DNA of 36,656 nt. Source: Bacteroidales bacterium (GTDB lineage Bacteria; Bacteroidota; Bacteroidia; Bacteroidales; WCHB1-69). Both the position numbers and the translations under genes were made by a program. This document shows, piece after piece, positions 16,227 to 25,514 of the stretch. The notes under the pieces were generated by a model. That model was given only the letters and a program-made list of their open reading frames with translations. It was not told the DNA's origin and did no database searches. Position 1 is the first letter of the stretch; each line of letters opens with the position of its first letter. The stretch lies in NCBI GenBank assembly GCA_017544105.1, contig JAFYEU010000075.1, positions 1 through 36,656 on the forward strand, given 5' to 3'.

Positions 16227-17204
16227 TTAGAAACTGTAGCCGATGCCTAAACCGACCACCTCTTTGAATTGTACGCGTGCGCGAGGTCCTTCGGAGAATT
16301 TGCGCCATGCAGGACCGTCAATCAACACCTGATCATAGTACTTCAGGGAGGTCATCAAGCTGACGCTGAACACCTTCAGGAAGTTGTAGGTGATGGCCAC
16401 ATCCCAATCCACATCCCAGTTGAAGAATTTCTGCTGTTTGGAGGTGTAGGGCGTGAACAACGTGATCGTGGAGATGACCTTCAGGTTCTTGGTCAGCGTG
16501 TAGTTGATGCCACCGTTGATACGGAGACCCAGGGCTGCCATCACGGACTTGTAGGTGCCATCCTCATTCTGGGGAAGACCATAGTTGGGACGCAGGCTCT
16601 CAAACATACAGGTGGTCAAACGGCCGGCGATCGGGAAGACACCGACGGTGAAGATGTCATTGGGACGATATTCGACACCCAGTGCCAAGTCCGTGTAAGA
16701 AGGAGAAAGCCATTGGGAAATCAGAGTGTGGGTTCCGCTCTCGTCGTTGAGATACTTGAAACCACGTGCGTACTGGGACTTGAAGCTGCCCAGCAGGGTG
16801 AGATACCATTTCGGATGCATCTGGAAACCGCCCTTGGTAGTCAGGTTGAGTTTGTCGTTGGCCTTTCTCCATGTCGGGTTGAGATCAGAAGAATACATGG
16901 CACCCAACTCGGTGTCCAGGTTCGTGTCCCACGTCCATTTGTTTTTCTTGAAGGAAAGCGTCATGTTGCCGTACAGGAAACCGGTCACGTTGTTGTTACC
17001 ACCGGCTGCCCAGTTGAAGAGGGCTGTTTGTGCTGCATTCAAGCCCACCGTACCGGTGAATTTCCAGTTTTTGGCGCTGTCGATTTCAGCTGCCTTCACC
17101 GTGGTGGCCACCGCGGCATCCGCAGCTGCTTTCTCTTCCACCTGGGCATTCAAAAGCACCATGGTACTGATGCCCAACAAAACAAGTAAAAATAGTTTCT
17201 TCAT
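16227..17204 (-). CDS. DUF3078 outer-membrane beta-barrel protein
   Basis: The 325-residue protein has a signal peptide (1-20, 'KKLFLLVLLGISTMVLLNA' then Q) and no other hydrophobic helix. The mature part alternates polar and aromatic residues, as in outer-membrane beta strands ('NWKFTGTVGLNAAQTALFNWAAGG', 'KWTWDTNLDTELGAMY', 'DWDVAITYNFLKVF'), and ends with phenylalanine ('VGLGIGYSF'), typical of barrels inserted by the BAM machinery. It matches the Bacteroidetes family DUF3078; function unknown. It lies 22 bases after the arginase-like gene on the same strand and may end a pheT-ribF-topA transcript. Confidence 0.88.
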   Translation of the reverse strand: MKKLFLLVLLGISTMVLLNAQVEEKAAADAAVATTVKAAEIDSAKNWKFTGTVGLNAAQTALFNWAAGGNNNVTGFLYGNMTLSFKKNKWTWDTNLDTELGAMYSSDLNPTWRKANDKLNLTTKGGFQMHPKWYLTLLGSFKSQYARGFKYLNDESGTHTLISQWLSPSYTDLALGVEYRPNDIFTVGVFPIAGRLTTCMFESLRPNYGLPQNEDGTYKSVMAALGLRINGGINYTLTKNLKVISTITLFTPYTSKQQKFFNWDVDWDVAITYNFLKVFSVSLMTSLKYYDQVLIDGPAWRKFSEGPRARVQFKEVVGLGIGYSF

Positions 17205-17226
17205 AGATAAAAATTTAATGATATGA

Positions 17227-18402
17227 TTAATGATTCAATTTATGATATGCTCGCCACCATTTGTCCGGAATCACATCCTGGCACGCCAAGTTGTAATCCC
17301 TTTCCGAACAGGGCAAATAATATTTCTGGACGACCGTATTCTCCGGGGTCATGATGGGGACCACCATCCACCAACGGTTGGTCTTGCGACTGCAATAGAA
17401 GATCATCTCGTCGAAGGCACCGGAAACAGCGATACTGTATTGGCGATATTGCTGCTTGTTGGTGAAGTCACCATCTTTCTGGCGGTGCAGATAACCCTCT
17501 ACAAAATACCAAATGATATGGCCGATCAGTTGAGCGGTCTGTCCTCCGTAGTCTAAGGTGGGATCGAATTCAAAGATGCCAAACGAGGTCAGTTTGTCGC
17601 TCACGCCCGCATATTTGGCAATCTGACAGATCTCCTCGCCATAGAAGCCATTGGAGGAGTTATGAGGACAGCCCGGTGCATCGGGACGACGGACAGCCGC
17701 GATATCGATGGATACCATGTCCGCATTGCGTACCAAAGGCTCCACCTCTTCGATATTCTTGCGCATCGTGCCAACGCGGTACACCTCAAAGAGGAGTTCC
17801 TCCATCAACTTGGTGCTGGCAGGACTGTTCATATACGACTGATAGCCGATATTGGCATAGTTCATCAGGTAGTTGGGCTGTTGCAGGATAATCTTGTTGA
17901 GATAGGCATCCGACCGCATCGGATCAGCCTCTTCCCCTAAATCAAAACGGGGGTCCACAGCTACCAAGTTGACAACCCGTTCCAGTTTCTCATAGGCTCT
18001 GTAGTTGGCAAAAGCCAAATCGTTGCTGCCACCCAGGATGATAGGTATCACCTTGTTAGAGAGCATGTCAGCCAGAATATCTGCAAGAGCGCTGTAGGTA
18101 TCCTCCACCCTGTTCCCCACCTTGAGATTGCCCATGTCCAGGATGCGGACCGACTTATTCCAGTGGTAGAGGGTGTACAGATAACGACGGATCTCATCGG
18201 GAGCCAGTGTACAGTGGTCGTTACGGAAAGCGTTGCGGGCTTCGGGGACACCTACGATGGCAATTTCAGCCTCTGAGATGTCCAACGGCTCATCGGGATT
18301 ATAAAACAACACATGGTAAGCCAACTGCTCCTGGCTGGAGAGCTGGTCGGTGATACCCAAGGTATCAATGTCAACGCGTTCAAAGAATAATGAATAATCC
18401 AT
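17227..18402 (-). CDS. Arginase/formimidoylglutamase-fold protein with degenerate metal site
   Basis: The 391-residue product has the ureohydrolase fold but not the full dinuclear manganese site. Canonical GG-x-H becomes 'GGSND' (124-128, H to N); the D-x-H-x-D motif becomes 'DPRFD' (150-154, H to R); and the S-x-D-x-D motif becomes 'SIDIA' (231-235, second D to A). Thus three of six ligands are replaced. Conserved stretches such as 'NLVAVDPRFDLG', 'YANIGYQSYM', 'DAPG.....NGFYGEE' and 'FDPTLDYGGQTAQL' suggest it is maintained, not decaying. I recall similar arginase-like proteins in other Bacteroidetes. A hydrolytic role is doubtful. The ATG at 18400-18402 begins 2 bases after the topA stop; a longer in-frame ATG at 18471 would lie inside topA. 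Confidence 0.85.
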   Translation of the reverse strand: MDYSLFFERVDIDTLGITDQLSSQEQLAYHVLFYNPDEPLDISEAEIAIVGVPEARNAFRNDHCTLAPDEIRRYLYTLYHWNKSVRILDMGNLKVGNRVEDTYSALADILADMLSNKVIPIILGGSNDLAFANYRAYEKLERVVNLVAVDPRFDLGEEADPMRSDAYLNKIILQQPNYLMNYANIGYQSYMNSPASTKLMEELLFEVYRVGTMRKNIEEVEPLVRNADMVSIDIAAVRRPDAPGCPHNSSNGFYGEEICQIAKYAGVSDKLTSFGIFEFDPTLDYGGQTAQLIGHIIWYFVEGYLHRQKDGDFTNKQQYRQYSIAVSGAFDEMIFYCSRKTNRWWMVVPIMTPENTVVQKYYLPCSERDYNLACQDVIPDKWWRAYHKLNH

Positions 18403-18404
18403 GA

Positions 18405-20897
18405 CTATGATCTTCTTCTTATCGTTTTCTTCTTTGCAGTGGGAGCCGTGGAGTTCATGATTTCCACACAATCGGCGTAGGTCAGATTCTCCGCCAGGGT
18501 TCCCTTGGGTATCTTGTAGTTGTTGCTGCCATCCGTGATATAGGCCCCGTAACGGCCGTTCATGACACGCACGTCGCTGTTTTCCTCAAACTTGCGGATA
18601 ACGTTTTTGTTGTCAGCATTTTTCAGATAATCAATAGCCTCTTCCAAAGTCAAGGTGGCCACATTGGTATTCTTGTCAAGGGTGAAGTTCTTGTCGTCGT
18701 ATTTCAGGTAGGGACCATAGCGGCCAATGACCACGTGGATCTCCTTGCCATCCCACTCGCCCAGGAGCTTCGGGGCACGGTCGGCCAGTTCCTGTTTCTT
18801 AGCCTCGATCAATTCAACGCAACGCTCATAGGTAATGGAAAGAGGGTCGTCGGTCTTGGGAATCGTGACGTACGAGTTGTTGTATTTGACATACGGGCCG
18901 AAACGGCCGGAGCTGACAATCACATCGCTTCCCTCATACTGTCCCAGATTGCGGGGCAGCTGGAAGAGATTCAACGCCTCCTCCAAGGTGATAGTCTCGA
19001 TAAACTGGTTGGGCTGCAGACGCGCGTAGCGAGGCTTGGCATCCGCATAGTTCTCCCCTATCTGCACCATCGGGCCATATTTGCCCAACTTGGCGAACAC
19101 CTTCTCATTCGTCTTGGGGTCATATCCCAGCAGCCGTTCCCCACTGGCCTTGGAGGAATAGTTCAGGGCATCGTCCACTGAGTGATGGAAGTCGTTGTAG
19201 AACCGCTTGAGCATGTCTTGCCATTGTTCCTTGCCTTCGGCGATATCGTCAAACTCCTTCTCCACGTCGGCGGTGAAGCCATAATCCATAATCTTTTCGA
19301 AGTTCTCCTGCAGATAGCCATCCACCACGATGCCCACATCGGTCGGGAAGAGTTTGTCCTTTTCATAGCCATACTTCTCTTTCTTCTCGTCGCATTTGAT
19401 ATGGCCGTCTTTCAGGGTGATCAGCTCATACTTGCGCTCTTTGCCAGGACGGGAGGTTCTGTCCACATAGCCTCTCTTCTGGATGGTGGTGATGGTGGGT
19501 GCATAGGTGGAAGGACGTCCGATACCCAACTCTTCGAGGCGTTTCACCAGACTGGCTTCCGTGTAACGGGCTGGGGGCTGGGCGAAACGCTGGGTGGCGG
19601 TCACGCTCTTGGAGAGCATGCTGTCGCCAATCTGCACGGCGGGGAGCAATCCCTTGATCTCTTCCACGTCCTCATCTTTCGATTCGGTATAGACTCGCAA
19701 GAAACCCGGGAACAGGATCACTTCCCCGGTGGCGACGAATTTCTCCGGACGGTTAGAAATCGGGATGGTGATATTCGTCTTCTCCGTCTTGGCATCGCTC
19801 ATCTGGGAGGCGATGGTCCGCTTCCAAATCAGGTTGTAGAGGTTCTTGGCGAAGGTGTCGCCCGGCACCGTCAGTCTGGACAGGTCTGTCGGACGGATAG
19901 CCTCGTGCGCCTCCTGGGCCCCTTTGGTCTTGGTCGTATATTTGTGCGGATGGGAATACTCTGCGCCGTACTGCTCCGTGATCACCTCCTTGGCGGCGGC
20001 GAGCGCGTAGGCAGACAGGTTGACAGAGTCGGTTCTCATATAGGTAATGAAACCCTGCTCGTACAGCTGCTGGGCCACCACCATGGTCTTGCTGACCGTG
20101 AAGCCGAGTTTGCGGGCCGCCTCCTGCTGCAAAGTGGATGTGGTGAAGGGCGGTGCAGGACTCTTCTTGCCCGGCGTCTTCTCAATGGCATCCACCCGGA
20201 AGGTGGCACTCTTGCAATCCTCCAGGAAAGCAATCGTTTCGTCATGATTCGGGAAACGCTTGTTGAGCTCCGCCGTCAGCTCCAGCTTCTTGTCACGCTC
20301 CGGGAAGAAAAGACCGTCCACCTTATACGAAGAGGTGGTGTTGAACTTTTCAATCTCATGTTCGCGCTCCACAATCAGCTTGACGGCCACAGACTGCACA
20401 CGACCGGCTGACAGCTGGGGTTTCACCTTCCGCCATAGCACCGGCGAAAGCTCGAAACCGACCAGACGGTCCAAAACGCGGCGCGCCTGCTGCGCATTGA
20501 CAACATTCATATCCAATTCTCTCGGATTGTTCAAGGCATTCTCAATGGCATTCTTCGTGATCTCATGGAAGACAATACGTTTCACCTTCTTGGGATCCAT
20601 GCCCGTCACCTCCATCAGATGCCAAGAGATGGCCTCACCCTCACGGTCGTCATCCGTTGCCAGCCAGATGGTGTCTGCCTCTTTCGACATTTTCTTGATG
20701 TCTGCAATCAAAGACTTCTTGTCATCCAGAATCAGGTAGTTGGGCTCGAAATTCTTGGAGACATCGATACCCATATCCTTCAGCGGCAAATCACGGACAT
20801 GTCCTTTGCTGGAAATGACCGTAAAGTCCTTGCCGATGAACTTTTGGATGGTTTTAGCCTTTGCGGGAGACTCAACAATAATCAAATTCTTGCTCAT
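18405..20897 (-). CDS. topA: DNA topoisomerase I
   Basis: Type IA topoisomerase that relaxes negative supercoils. The 830-residue protein has the TOPRIM domain ('NLIIVESPAKAKTI' at 4-17; acidic 'TDDDREGEA' at 81-89), the active-site tyrosine Y286 in 'FITYMRTDSVNLS', and 'LSAGRVQSVAV'. In place of zinc fingers, the C-terminus has repeated modules with 'GYDPKTNEKVFAKLGKYGPMVQIG', 'VSSGRFGPYVKYNN' and 'VIGRYGPYLKYDD' (repeats of the topoisomerase C-terminal type), ending in a basic tail 'KKKTIRRRS'. It follows the ribF-like gene by 14 bases and precedes the arginase-like gene by 2, so all three are probably one transcript. Confidence 0.97.
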   Translation of the reverse strand: MSKNLIIVESPAKAKTIQKFIGKDFTVISSKGHVRDLPLKDMGIDVSKNFEPNYLILDDKKSLIADIKKMSKEADTIWLATDDDREGEAISWHLMEVTGMDPKKVKRIVFHEITKNAIENALNNPRELDMNVVNAQQARRVLDRLVGFELSPVLWRKVKPQLSAGRVQSVAVKLIVEREHEIEKFNTTSSYKVDGLFFPERDKKLELTAELNKRFPNHDETIAFLEDCKSATFRVDAIEKTPGKKSPAPPFTTSTLQQEAARKLGFTVSKTMVVAQQLYEQGFITYMRTDSVNLSAYALAAAKEVITEQYGAEYSHPHKYTTKTKGAQEAHEAIRPTDLSRLTVPGDTFAKNLYNLIWKRTIASQMSDAKTEKTNITIPISNRPEKFVATGEVILFPGFLRVYTESKDEDVEEIKGLLPAVQIGDSMLSKSVTATQRFAQPPARYTEASLVKRLEELGIGRPSTYAPTITTIQKRGYVDRTSRPGKERKYELITLKDGHIKCDEKKEKYGYEKDKLFPTDVGIVVDGYLQENFEKIMDYGFTADVEKEFDDIAEGKEQWQDMLKRFYNDFHHSVDDALNYSSKASGERLLGYDPKTNEKVFAKLGKYGPMVQIGENYADAKPRYARLQPNQFIETITLEEALNLFQLPRNLGQYEGSDVIVSSGRFGPYVKYNNSYVTIPKTDDPLSITYERCVELIEAKKQELADRAPKLLGEWDGKEIHVVIGRYGPYLKYDDKNFTLDKNTNVATLTLEEAIDYLKNADNKNVIRKFEENSDVRVMNGRYGAYITDGSNNYKIPKGTLAENLTYADCVEIMNSTAPTAKKKTIRRRS

Positions 20898-20911
20898 AGT
20901 ATTTCTATTTT

Positions 20912-21505
20912 TTATTTTTCAATATGGAAAACAGTTTGGTTGCTATAGGGGTAACCGAGAAGCTCATCCACGGTCGCCCAGTCTTTTTGGGTGATGGCAG
21001 AACGGATGGCGGCGGAATGGACGCCCGACTCATGGAGCATATATTCCGGAATCGGGATCACCTGAACGCCATGTTCCTCACAATAGCGGGTGATGGCCTC
21101 TTGAGTTCCCTCCTTGCGGTTCCCGATGGTATGGTTGGGACCCATCAGCAGGTATCGTGCATGCAGGGTGTCCAACACATAGCGCTGCAGGAACTCTCGA
21201 TAGTTGCAGGAGGCAAGGGCCTGTGTGAATGGCAGAATGAGCACGGCATCCACGCCCTGCGCCTCCATCAGCTGGAGGTTTTGCGACAAGGTGTTGATGG
21301 TGAAAAAGGAAGTCTCCGGATGCAGCACCAACTGCGGATGGGGATCAAAGGTGATCACCACGCTGCGACAATCGTGCTGGTGTGCGGTGGAACACAGCCA
21401 TTGCAAAATCTGACGATGCCCCAAGTGGACCCCGTCAAATGAGCCGATGGCCACTACGGATGCAACATCCCCGACAACCTCTTCTATGCCTCTGAATATC
21501 TGCAT
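20912..21505 (-). CDS. FAD synthetase (RibF N-terminal domain only)
   Basis: The product (about 197 residues) corresponds to the adenylyltransferase half of bifunctional RibF, which makes FAD from FMN and ATP. The nucleotidyltransferase signature 'GSFDGVHLGHRQIL' (HxGH type) is intact near residue 22, and 'TFDPHPQLVL' follows. The protein stops at 'LLGYPYSNQTVFHIEK', where full-length RibF (about 310 residues) enters the riboflavin kinase domain. The kinase half is absent: topA starts 14 bases after the stop, leaving no room for a frameshifted remainder. The substrate-binding region ('GPNHTIGNRKEGT') departs from the common 'FGxxRxG' form. The frame begins GTG-ATG; the ATG at 21505 is chosen. 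It lies 6 bases after pheT. Confidence 0.85.
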   Translation of the reverse strand: MQIFRGIEEVVGDVASVVAIGSFDGVHLGHRQILQWLCSTAHQHDCRSVVITFDPHPQLVLHPETSFFTINTLSQNLQLMEAQGVDAVLILPFTQALASCNYREFLQRYVLDTLHARYLLMGPNHTIGNRKEGTQEAITRYCEEHGVQVIPIPEYMLHESGVHSAAIRSAITQKDWATVDELLGYPYSNQTVFHIEK

Positions 21506-21511
21506 CACAGG

Positions 21512-23980
21512 TTAGTTTCTCAAGGACGCACCTGCCTCGCGCTCGTAGGCGGCAATCAGTTTGTTCATCACCTTGTTAATCTCCTCGTCCGTCAAGGTCT
21601 TGTCCGGATGCTGCAACACGAAGTTGAGCGCATACGATTTCTTCCCTTGCTCAATACGGTCTCCCTCATACACATCGAAGAGCGAGATCTGCTTGATGAG
21701 CTTGGAACCATATTTGAAGCCGATCTGCTCCAAGGTCTCATAGGTGACAGCCTTGTCCACAACCAAAGCCAAATCGCGTTTCACAGCCGGATAGGTGGCT
21801 ATCTTGCCATATTCCACGCTGTTGTTGACATGACGAACAATCGTCTGCCAATCCAGCTCGGCGTAGCATACAGGCTTTTTCAAGCCCACAGCCTTCAATA
21901 CCGAAGGAGAGAGCACGCCAAAGGTGGCTATCTTCTCATCGCGGAGATAGTAGGAGTAGTGATCCGAGAACATGCGAGGATTCTCGTCCACCTTTCCGGA
22001 TAGCTGCTCCACTGGGAAGTTGATTCTGACCAGCATGTTGGCAATCATATTCTTCAGATAGAAGACATCCAAATCTTCAGCACGATGATTCCAGGAGTCC
22101 TCCCCGTTCTTGCCCGTCACAAAAAGAGCCAACTCCTCACGTTCCTGATAACGGGTCGTCACATCATCTCCCTTTTCGGTGGCAGGATTCAAGGCATACA
22201 CCTTGCCGAACTCGAAGAAACGCAAGTTCGCATTCTTGTTGTTGACATTGCGGGCCACATTCTCCAAACCACTGAAGAGTAACGTCTGACGCATCACATT
22301 CAGCTCAGAGCTAAGCGGATTGAGCAACTTGACCGTCTCAGCCTCGGATATGAAGTCGAATTTCTCCGCATAGTCGCCACGCGTGAGGGAGTTGTTGACC
22401 ACCTCATAAAAACCGTTGTCGGCCAGATAGCGCGAAATGGACATCTGCAGCTGATAGGCCAAATCTTGTCCTTGGCAGGAGGAGAGTTTGAACTGAATGG
22501 TATCCGGTATTTCGATGTTGTTATAACCATAAATACGAAGCACCTCTTCAATCAGGTCTATCGGGCGGGTCACATCCACCTTGTTCAACGGGACCGTCAC
22601 AATGCAATAGTCTTCCGTGAAAGAGTTGATCTGTATGTTGAGCAGTTGCAGGATCTTGGTCACCTGGTCTTTCGGGATGACCTTGCCAGCGATTCTATTC
22701 ACCTCATCATAATACAGGGTGATGCTGGCTGGATTGATCTTGACTGGATAGATATCATGGATGTCGGCCAGCATATTGGCGCCGGTCAGGGTCTGGATCA
22801 AGTTGGCAGCTCTTTTGAGCGCGTAGATGGTGATGTCCGGATCGCAGCCGCGTTCATAACGGAAGGAGGCGTCGGTCTTGAGTCCGTGACGCTTGGCCGT
22901 TTTGCGGATGGAGACAGGATTGAAGTAGGCACTCTCCAGGAACACGCGCTTGGTCTCGCGGGTGATTCCTGAATGCAAGCCACCATACACGCCGGCGATG
23001 CACATGCCTTCCTGCTCATTGCAAATCATCAGGTCGTCCGCATGCAACTTCACCTCATTGCCGTCCAAGGTGACAAAAGGCGTGTCTTGGGGCAGATTCT
23101 TCACGATGACCTTATGGCCCTGGATCTTGTCCGCATCGAAAGCATGCATGGGCTGACCCAGTTCGAACATGATGTATTGGGTGACATCCACCACGTTGTT
23201 GATCGGACGCACACCTACCGATCTGAGCTTGGTCTGCAGCCACTCCGGAGAGTCGCCGACCGTGACATTGTCCATATATAGGGAGGAATAGCGCGGGCAG
23301 GCCTTCTGGTTTTCCACCGTGACGTCAATATGGAAATCCACATTGGAGATAGGTTTGATGTCGTGGGCGGAAGGCAGCACCAGCGGGGAGCACTCGATAC
23401 CATTCTGGATGAGGGCGGCGTAGAGATCCCGTGCCACACCCACATGGGAGATGGCGTCGCAACGGTTGGGCGTGAGGCCGATTTCAAAGATGGTATCCGA
23501 CTCCACATGGAAATATTCGGATGCCGGGGTGCCCGGGATGGCCTCAGGGTCCAAAACCATGATGCCGTCGTGGGAACTGCCGAGCCCGATCTCATCCTCA
23601 GCACAGATCATGCCTTCGGAGAGCTCGCCGCGCAACTTGGATTTCTTGATGGTAAAAGACTCATCACCGGAATAAAGCACCGTACCGATGGTGGCTACCA
23701 CTACCTTCTGGCCGGCATCAACATTGGCGGCACCACAAACTATATGGAGAGGCTCCTCCCGTCCCACGTTCACCGTGGTCACATGCAGATGATCCGAATT
23801 CGGATGTGCCTCACAGGTCAGCACCTCACCGATAACCAGTCCGCGCAGACCGCCTCTAACCGTTTCAAACACCTCCATACCTTCCACCTCAAGTCCACAG
23901 TTCGTCAAATAAACTGCCGTCTCTTCGGCAGACAAGTCAAAGGTAAGCAGGTCTTTTAACCATTTGTAAGAAATCTTCAT
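21512..23980 (-). CDS. pheT: Phenylalanyl-tRNA synthetase beta subunit
   Basis: Beta chain of the heterotetrameric class IIc synthetase that charges tRNA-Phe. The 822-residue protein shows the N-terminal tRNA-binding OB fold ('VIGEVLTCEAHPNSDHLHV', about 50-70), the B3/B4 editing region, B5 ('YYDEVNRIAGKVIPKDQV'), the catalytic-like core ('NPLSSELNVMRQTLLFSGLENVARN') and the C-terminal ferredoxin-like anticodon-binding domain ('YPAVKRDLALVVDKAVTYETLEQIG'). The alpha subunit gene pheS is not adjacent, which is common in Bacteroidetes. A -7 box with a palindrome near the expected transcript start lies upstream. Confidence 0.97.
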   Translation of the reverse strand: MKISYKWLKDLLTFDLSAEETAVYLTNCGLEVEGMEVFETVRGGLRGLVIGEVLTCEAHPNSDHLHVTTVNVGREEPLHIVCGAANVDAGQKVVVATIGTVLYSGDESFTIKKSKLRGELSEGMICAEDEIGLGSSHDGIMVLDPEAIPGTPASEYFHVESDTIFEIGLTPNRCDAISHVGVARDLYAALIQNGIECSPLVLPSAHDIKPISNVDFHIDVTVENQKACPRYSSLYMDNVTVGDSPEWLQTKLRSVGVRPINNVVDVTQYIMFELGQPMHAFDADKIQGHKVIVKNLPQDTPFVTLDGNEVKLHADDLMICNEQEGMCIAGVYGGLHSGITRETKRVFLESAYFNPVSIRKTAKRHGLKTDASFRYERGCDPDITIYALKRAANLIQTLTGANMLADIHDIYPVKINPASITLYYDEVNRIAGKVIPKDQVTKILQLLNIQINSFTEDYCIVTVPLNKVDVTRPIDLIEEVLRIYGYNNIEIPDTIQFKLSSCQGQDLAYQLQMSISRYLADNGFYEVVNNSLTRGDYAEKFDFISEAETVKLLNPLSSELNVMRQTLLFSGLENVARNVNNKNANLRFFEFGKVYALNPATEKGDDVTTRYQEREELALFVTGKNGEDSWNHRAEDLDVFYLKNMIANMLVRINFPVEQLSGKVDENPRMFSDHYSYYLRDEKIATFGVLSPSVLKAVGLKKPVCYAELDWQTIVRHVNNSVEYGKIATYPAVKRDLALVVDKAVTYETLEQIGFKYGSKLIKQISLFDVYEGDRIEQGKKSYALNFVLQHPDKTLTDEEINKVMNKLIAAYEREAGASLRN

Positions 23981-24019
23981 AATTCTATTTATTTGTCTAT
24001 TAGTACATTAAACAAAATT

Positions 24020-24039
24020 GCCCATTTTTTGAAATGGGC
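24020..24039 (-). promoter_or_regulatory. Palindrome at the pheT transcription start
   Basis: Perfect 8-bp arms GCCCATTT and AAATGGGC with a 4-base gap lie 3 bases downstream of the pheT -7 box on the minus strand. It could be an operator or a 5'-end hairpin. A T-rich stretch (AATTTTGTTT) follows it on the transcript strand. Confidence 0.4.
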
Positions 24040-24041
24040 TG

Positions 24042-24049
24042 CAAATATA
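24042..24049 (-). promoter_or_regulatory. -7 box TATATTTG of pheT
   Basis: Exact TAnnTTTG on the minus strand within an extremely AT-rich run (24042-24070), about 62 bases before the pheT ATG. It probably drives pheT, the ribF-like gene, topA and possibly the genes beyond. Confidence 0.6.
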
Positions 24050-24114
24050 TAATATATATAATAAAATTGGTAGGGCTGATTGATTTTTTTATTTCCCGAT
24101 GACGGATGCCTTCA

Positions 24115-24357
24115 TTAAGGCACAGGGTCATAGCCACTTCCGCCCCAGGGGTTGCACGACAGGATGCGCTTCAAGGTGAGCCATCCACCCTTGAGCGGAC
24201 CATGTTTCCGGATGGCTTCGATGCCGTAGTTGGAGCAGGTCGGCGTATAGCGGCAGGAGCGTCCGATCAACGGGGATAACGTCCATTGATATATCTTGAT
24301 GAAGAATATCATGACGGCTCCGATGGCTTTCGATATCCCGGAAAACAGTTTCCTCAT
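24115..24357 (-). CDS. yidD: Membrane protein insertion efficiency factor YidD
   Basis: Small (80-residue) membrane-associated protein that assists insertion by YidC. It has the conserved pattern '[34 protein letters not shown]' read in two parts, with the paired cysteines of 'SCRYTPTCS' and '[14 protein letters not shown]' at the C-terminus, and an amphipathic hydrophobic N-terminal segment. The start overlaps the rnpA stop as ATGA. An inverted repeat TGCCTT...AAGGCA (24107-24122) spans the stop codon but has no T tract. Confidence 0.96.
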   Translation of the reverse strand: MRKLFSGISKAIGAVMIFFIKIYQWTLSPLIGRSCRYTPTCSNYGIEAIRKHGPLKGGWLTLKRILSCNPWGGSGYDPVP

Positions 24358-24743
24358 AAGGCCTGTTGGATTTTCTGGTTGATTTTGGATACGGCATGGA
24401 CGACGGTCTCATAATCGGCCATCTCATTGGCCACATAGACCCAACACATCTGCAGGTGACATTCCTCGGTGAACGTTTCCGGAAACCGGAACTTATGATG
24501 GCGATAAGCCTCCCGCATCAGCCGTTTGAGCCGGTTGCGGTCCACGGCACGACGGAATCGGCGTTTGGGCACCACCACCGCCAGGGAAGAATCCACACAC
24601 GGGCAGTCGGCCACAAACCGGTAATAACATTTGATGGGAAAGGCAAAAACCGATTGCCCACCGGTGACTATCTCTTGAATCTGGAGGGTTGACTTGATAC
24701 GATGATCCCGCGAAAACGATGTGTTAGCGTCTGCGGGTTGCAT
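24354..24743 (-). CDS. rnpA: Ribonuclease P protein component
   Basis: Protein subunit of RNase P, which trims tRNA 5' leaders. The 129-residue protein carries the RNR signature '[14 protein letters not shown]' (about 68-81), preceded by '[14 protein letters not shown]'. Its start lies inside the end of hemD (20-base overlap) and its end overlaps yidD, so hemD, rnpA and yidD look translationally coupled. The usual rpmH neighbour is absent, as in other Bacteroidetes. Confidence 0.95.
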   Translation of the reverse strand: MQPADANTSFSRDHRIKSTLQIQEIVTGGQSVFAFPIKCYYRFVADCPCVDSSLAVVVPKRRFRRAVDRNRLKRLMREAYRHHKFRFPETFTEECHLQMCWVYVANEMADYETVVHAVSKINQKIQQAL

Positions 24744-25488
24744 TGTCCTTCAAATAAGCATCGATAGCATCCGTGATGGAAGCATACTCATCAGTGGGAG
24801 CCGTGACTTGCGCGGTGAGTCCCTGCTCTTCCAAAGCGGACACGACGGAATGACCCAAAGCGGCAAATGTGATATCGCCCTGCTCGAAATTCGGATAGTT
24901 CTCCTTCAAAGAATGCACCCCGTTCGGACTGTACAAGACAATCATATCGTATTTGCTGATGTCGATATTCTCCTTGAGGTTGGCACTCAACGTCTCGAAA
25001 ACGATGGCCTCGTGATAGCGGATCTCATGCTCCTGCAAGAAGGCCAGCAACTCCGGATTCGCACCCGACTGCCCACAAGGGACAAGCATCTGCAATTCCT
25101 TGTTTTTCAACAGGATTTCATGGAAATTAGAGATGGATGAATCCTTGGAGAAGAAGATTTTGCGCTTGCGGAACTGGATGTATTTCTGCAGATAGACAGC
25201 CACCGCCTCGGTAGAACAAAAATACTTCATCGTTTCAGGCATCACCAGCCGCATTTCCTTGCAGAGATCAAAGAAATTGTCGATCGTATTTTTGCTATAA
25301 AAAATGATGGCCTGATGCTCCAAAATATTCACCTTCGTCTTCCGAAAGTCTATCGCCGAGACATTCTGGATTTTAAAGAATTTATAGAAATCAATGTTGA
25401 TGCTATATTTCTTCTTCAGGTCCCCATAAGGAGATTTTTCGATATCCGCGGGCGCATTTTGAGAAATCAGGATATTCTTTATCTTCAT
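24724..25488 (-). CDS. hemD: Uroporphyrinogen-III synthase
   Basis: Cyclises hydroxymethylbilane to uroporphyrinogen III in tetrapyrrole synthesis. The family is poorly conserved; support comes from the 254-residue length, the two-domain pattern ('AIIFYSKNTIDNFFDLC' in the first half and 'DMIVLYSPNGVHSLKENYP' in the second, the latter the family hallmark), 'FAALGHSVVSALEEQGL', and the conserved neighbours DUF4271 upstream and rnpA/yidD downstream. It is AT-richer in its 5' half. The other heme genes are not in the window. Confidence 0.88.
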   Translation of the reverse strand: MKIKNILISQNAPADIEKSPYGDLKKKYSINIDFYKFFKIQNVSAIDFRKTKVNILEHQAIIFYSKNTIDNFFDLCKEMRLVMPETMKYFCSTEAVAVYLQKYIQFRKRKIFFSKDSSISNFHEILLKNKELQMLVPCGQSGANPELLAFLQEHEIRYHEAIVFETLSANLKENIDISKYDMIVLYSPNGVHSLKENYPNFEQGDITFAALGHSVVSALEEQGLTAQVTAPTDEYASITDAIDAYLKDNATRRR

Positions 25489-25514
25489 ATTTCTTGTTTA
25501 TAATTGCCTTTACT

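Noticed and set aside
19182..20411. 409-codon plus-strand frame opposite topA
   Set aside because: Mirror frame of topA without family features.
24107..24122. Inverted repeat TGCCTT/AAGGCA as the yidD terminator
   Set aside because: It spans the stop codon and no T tract follows on the minus strand.
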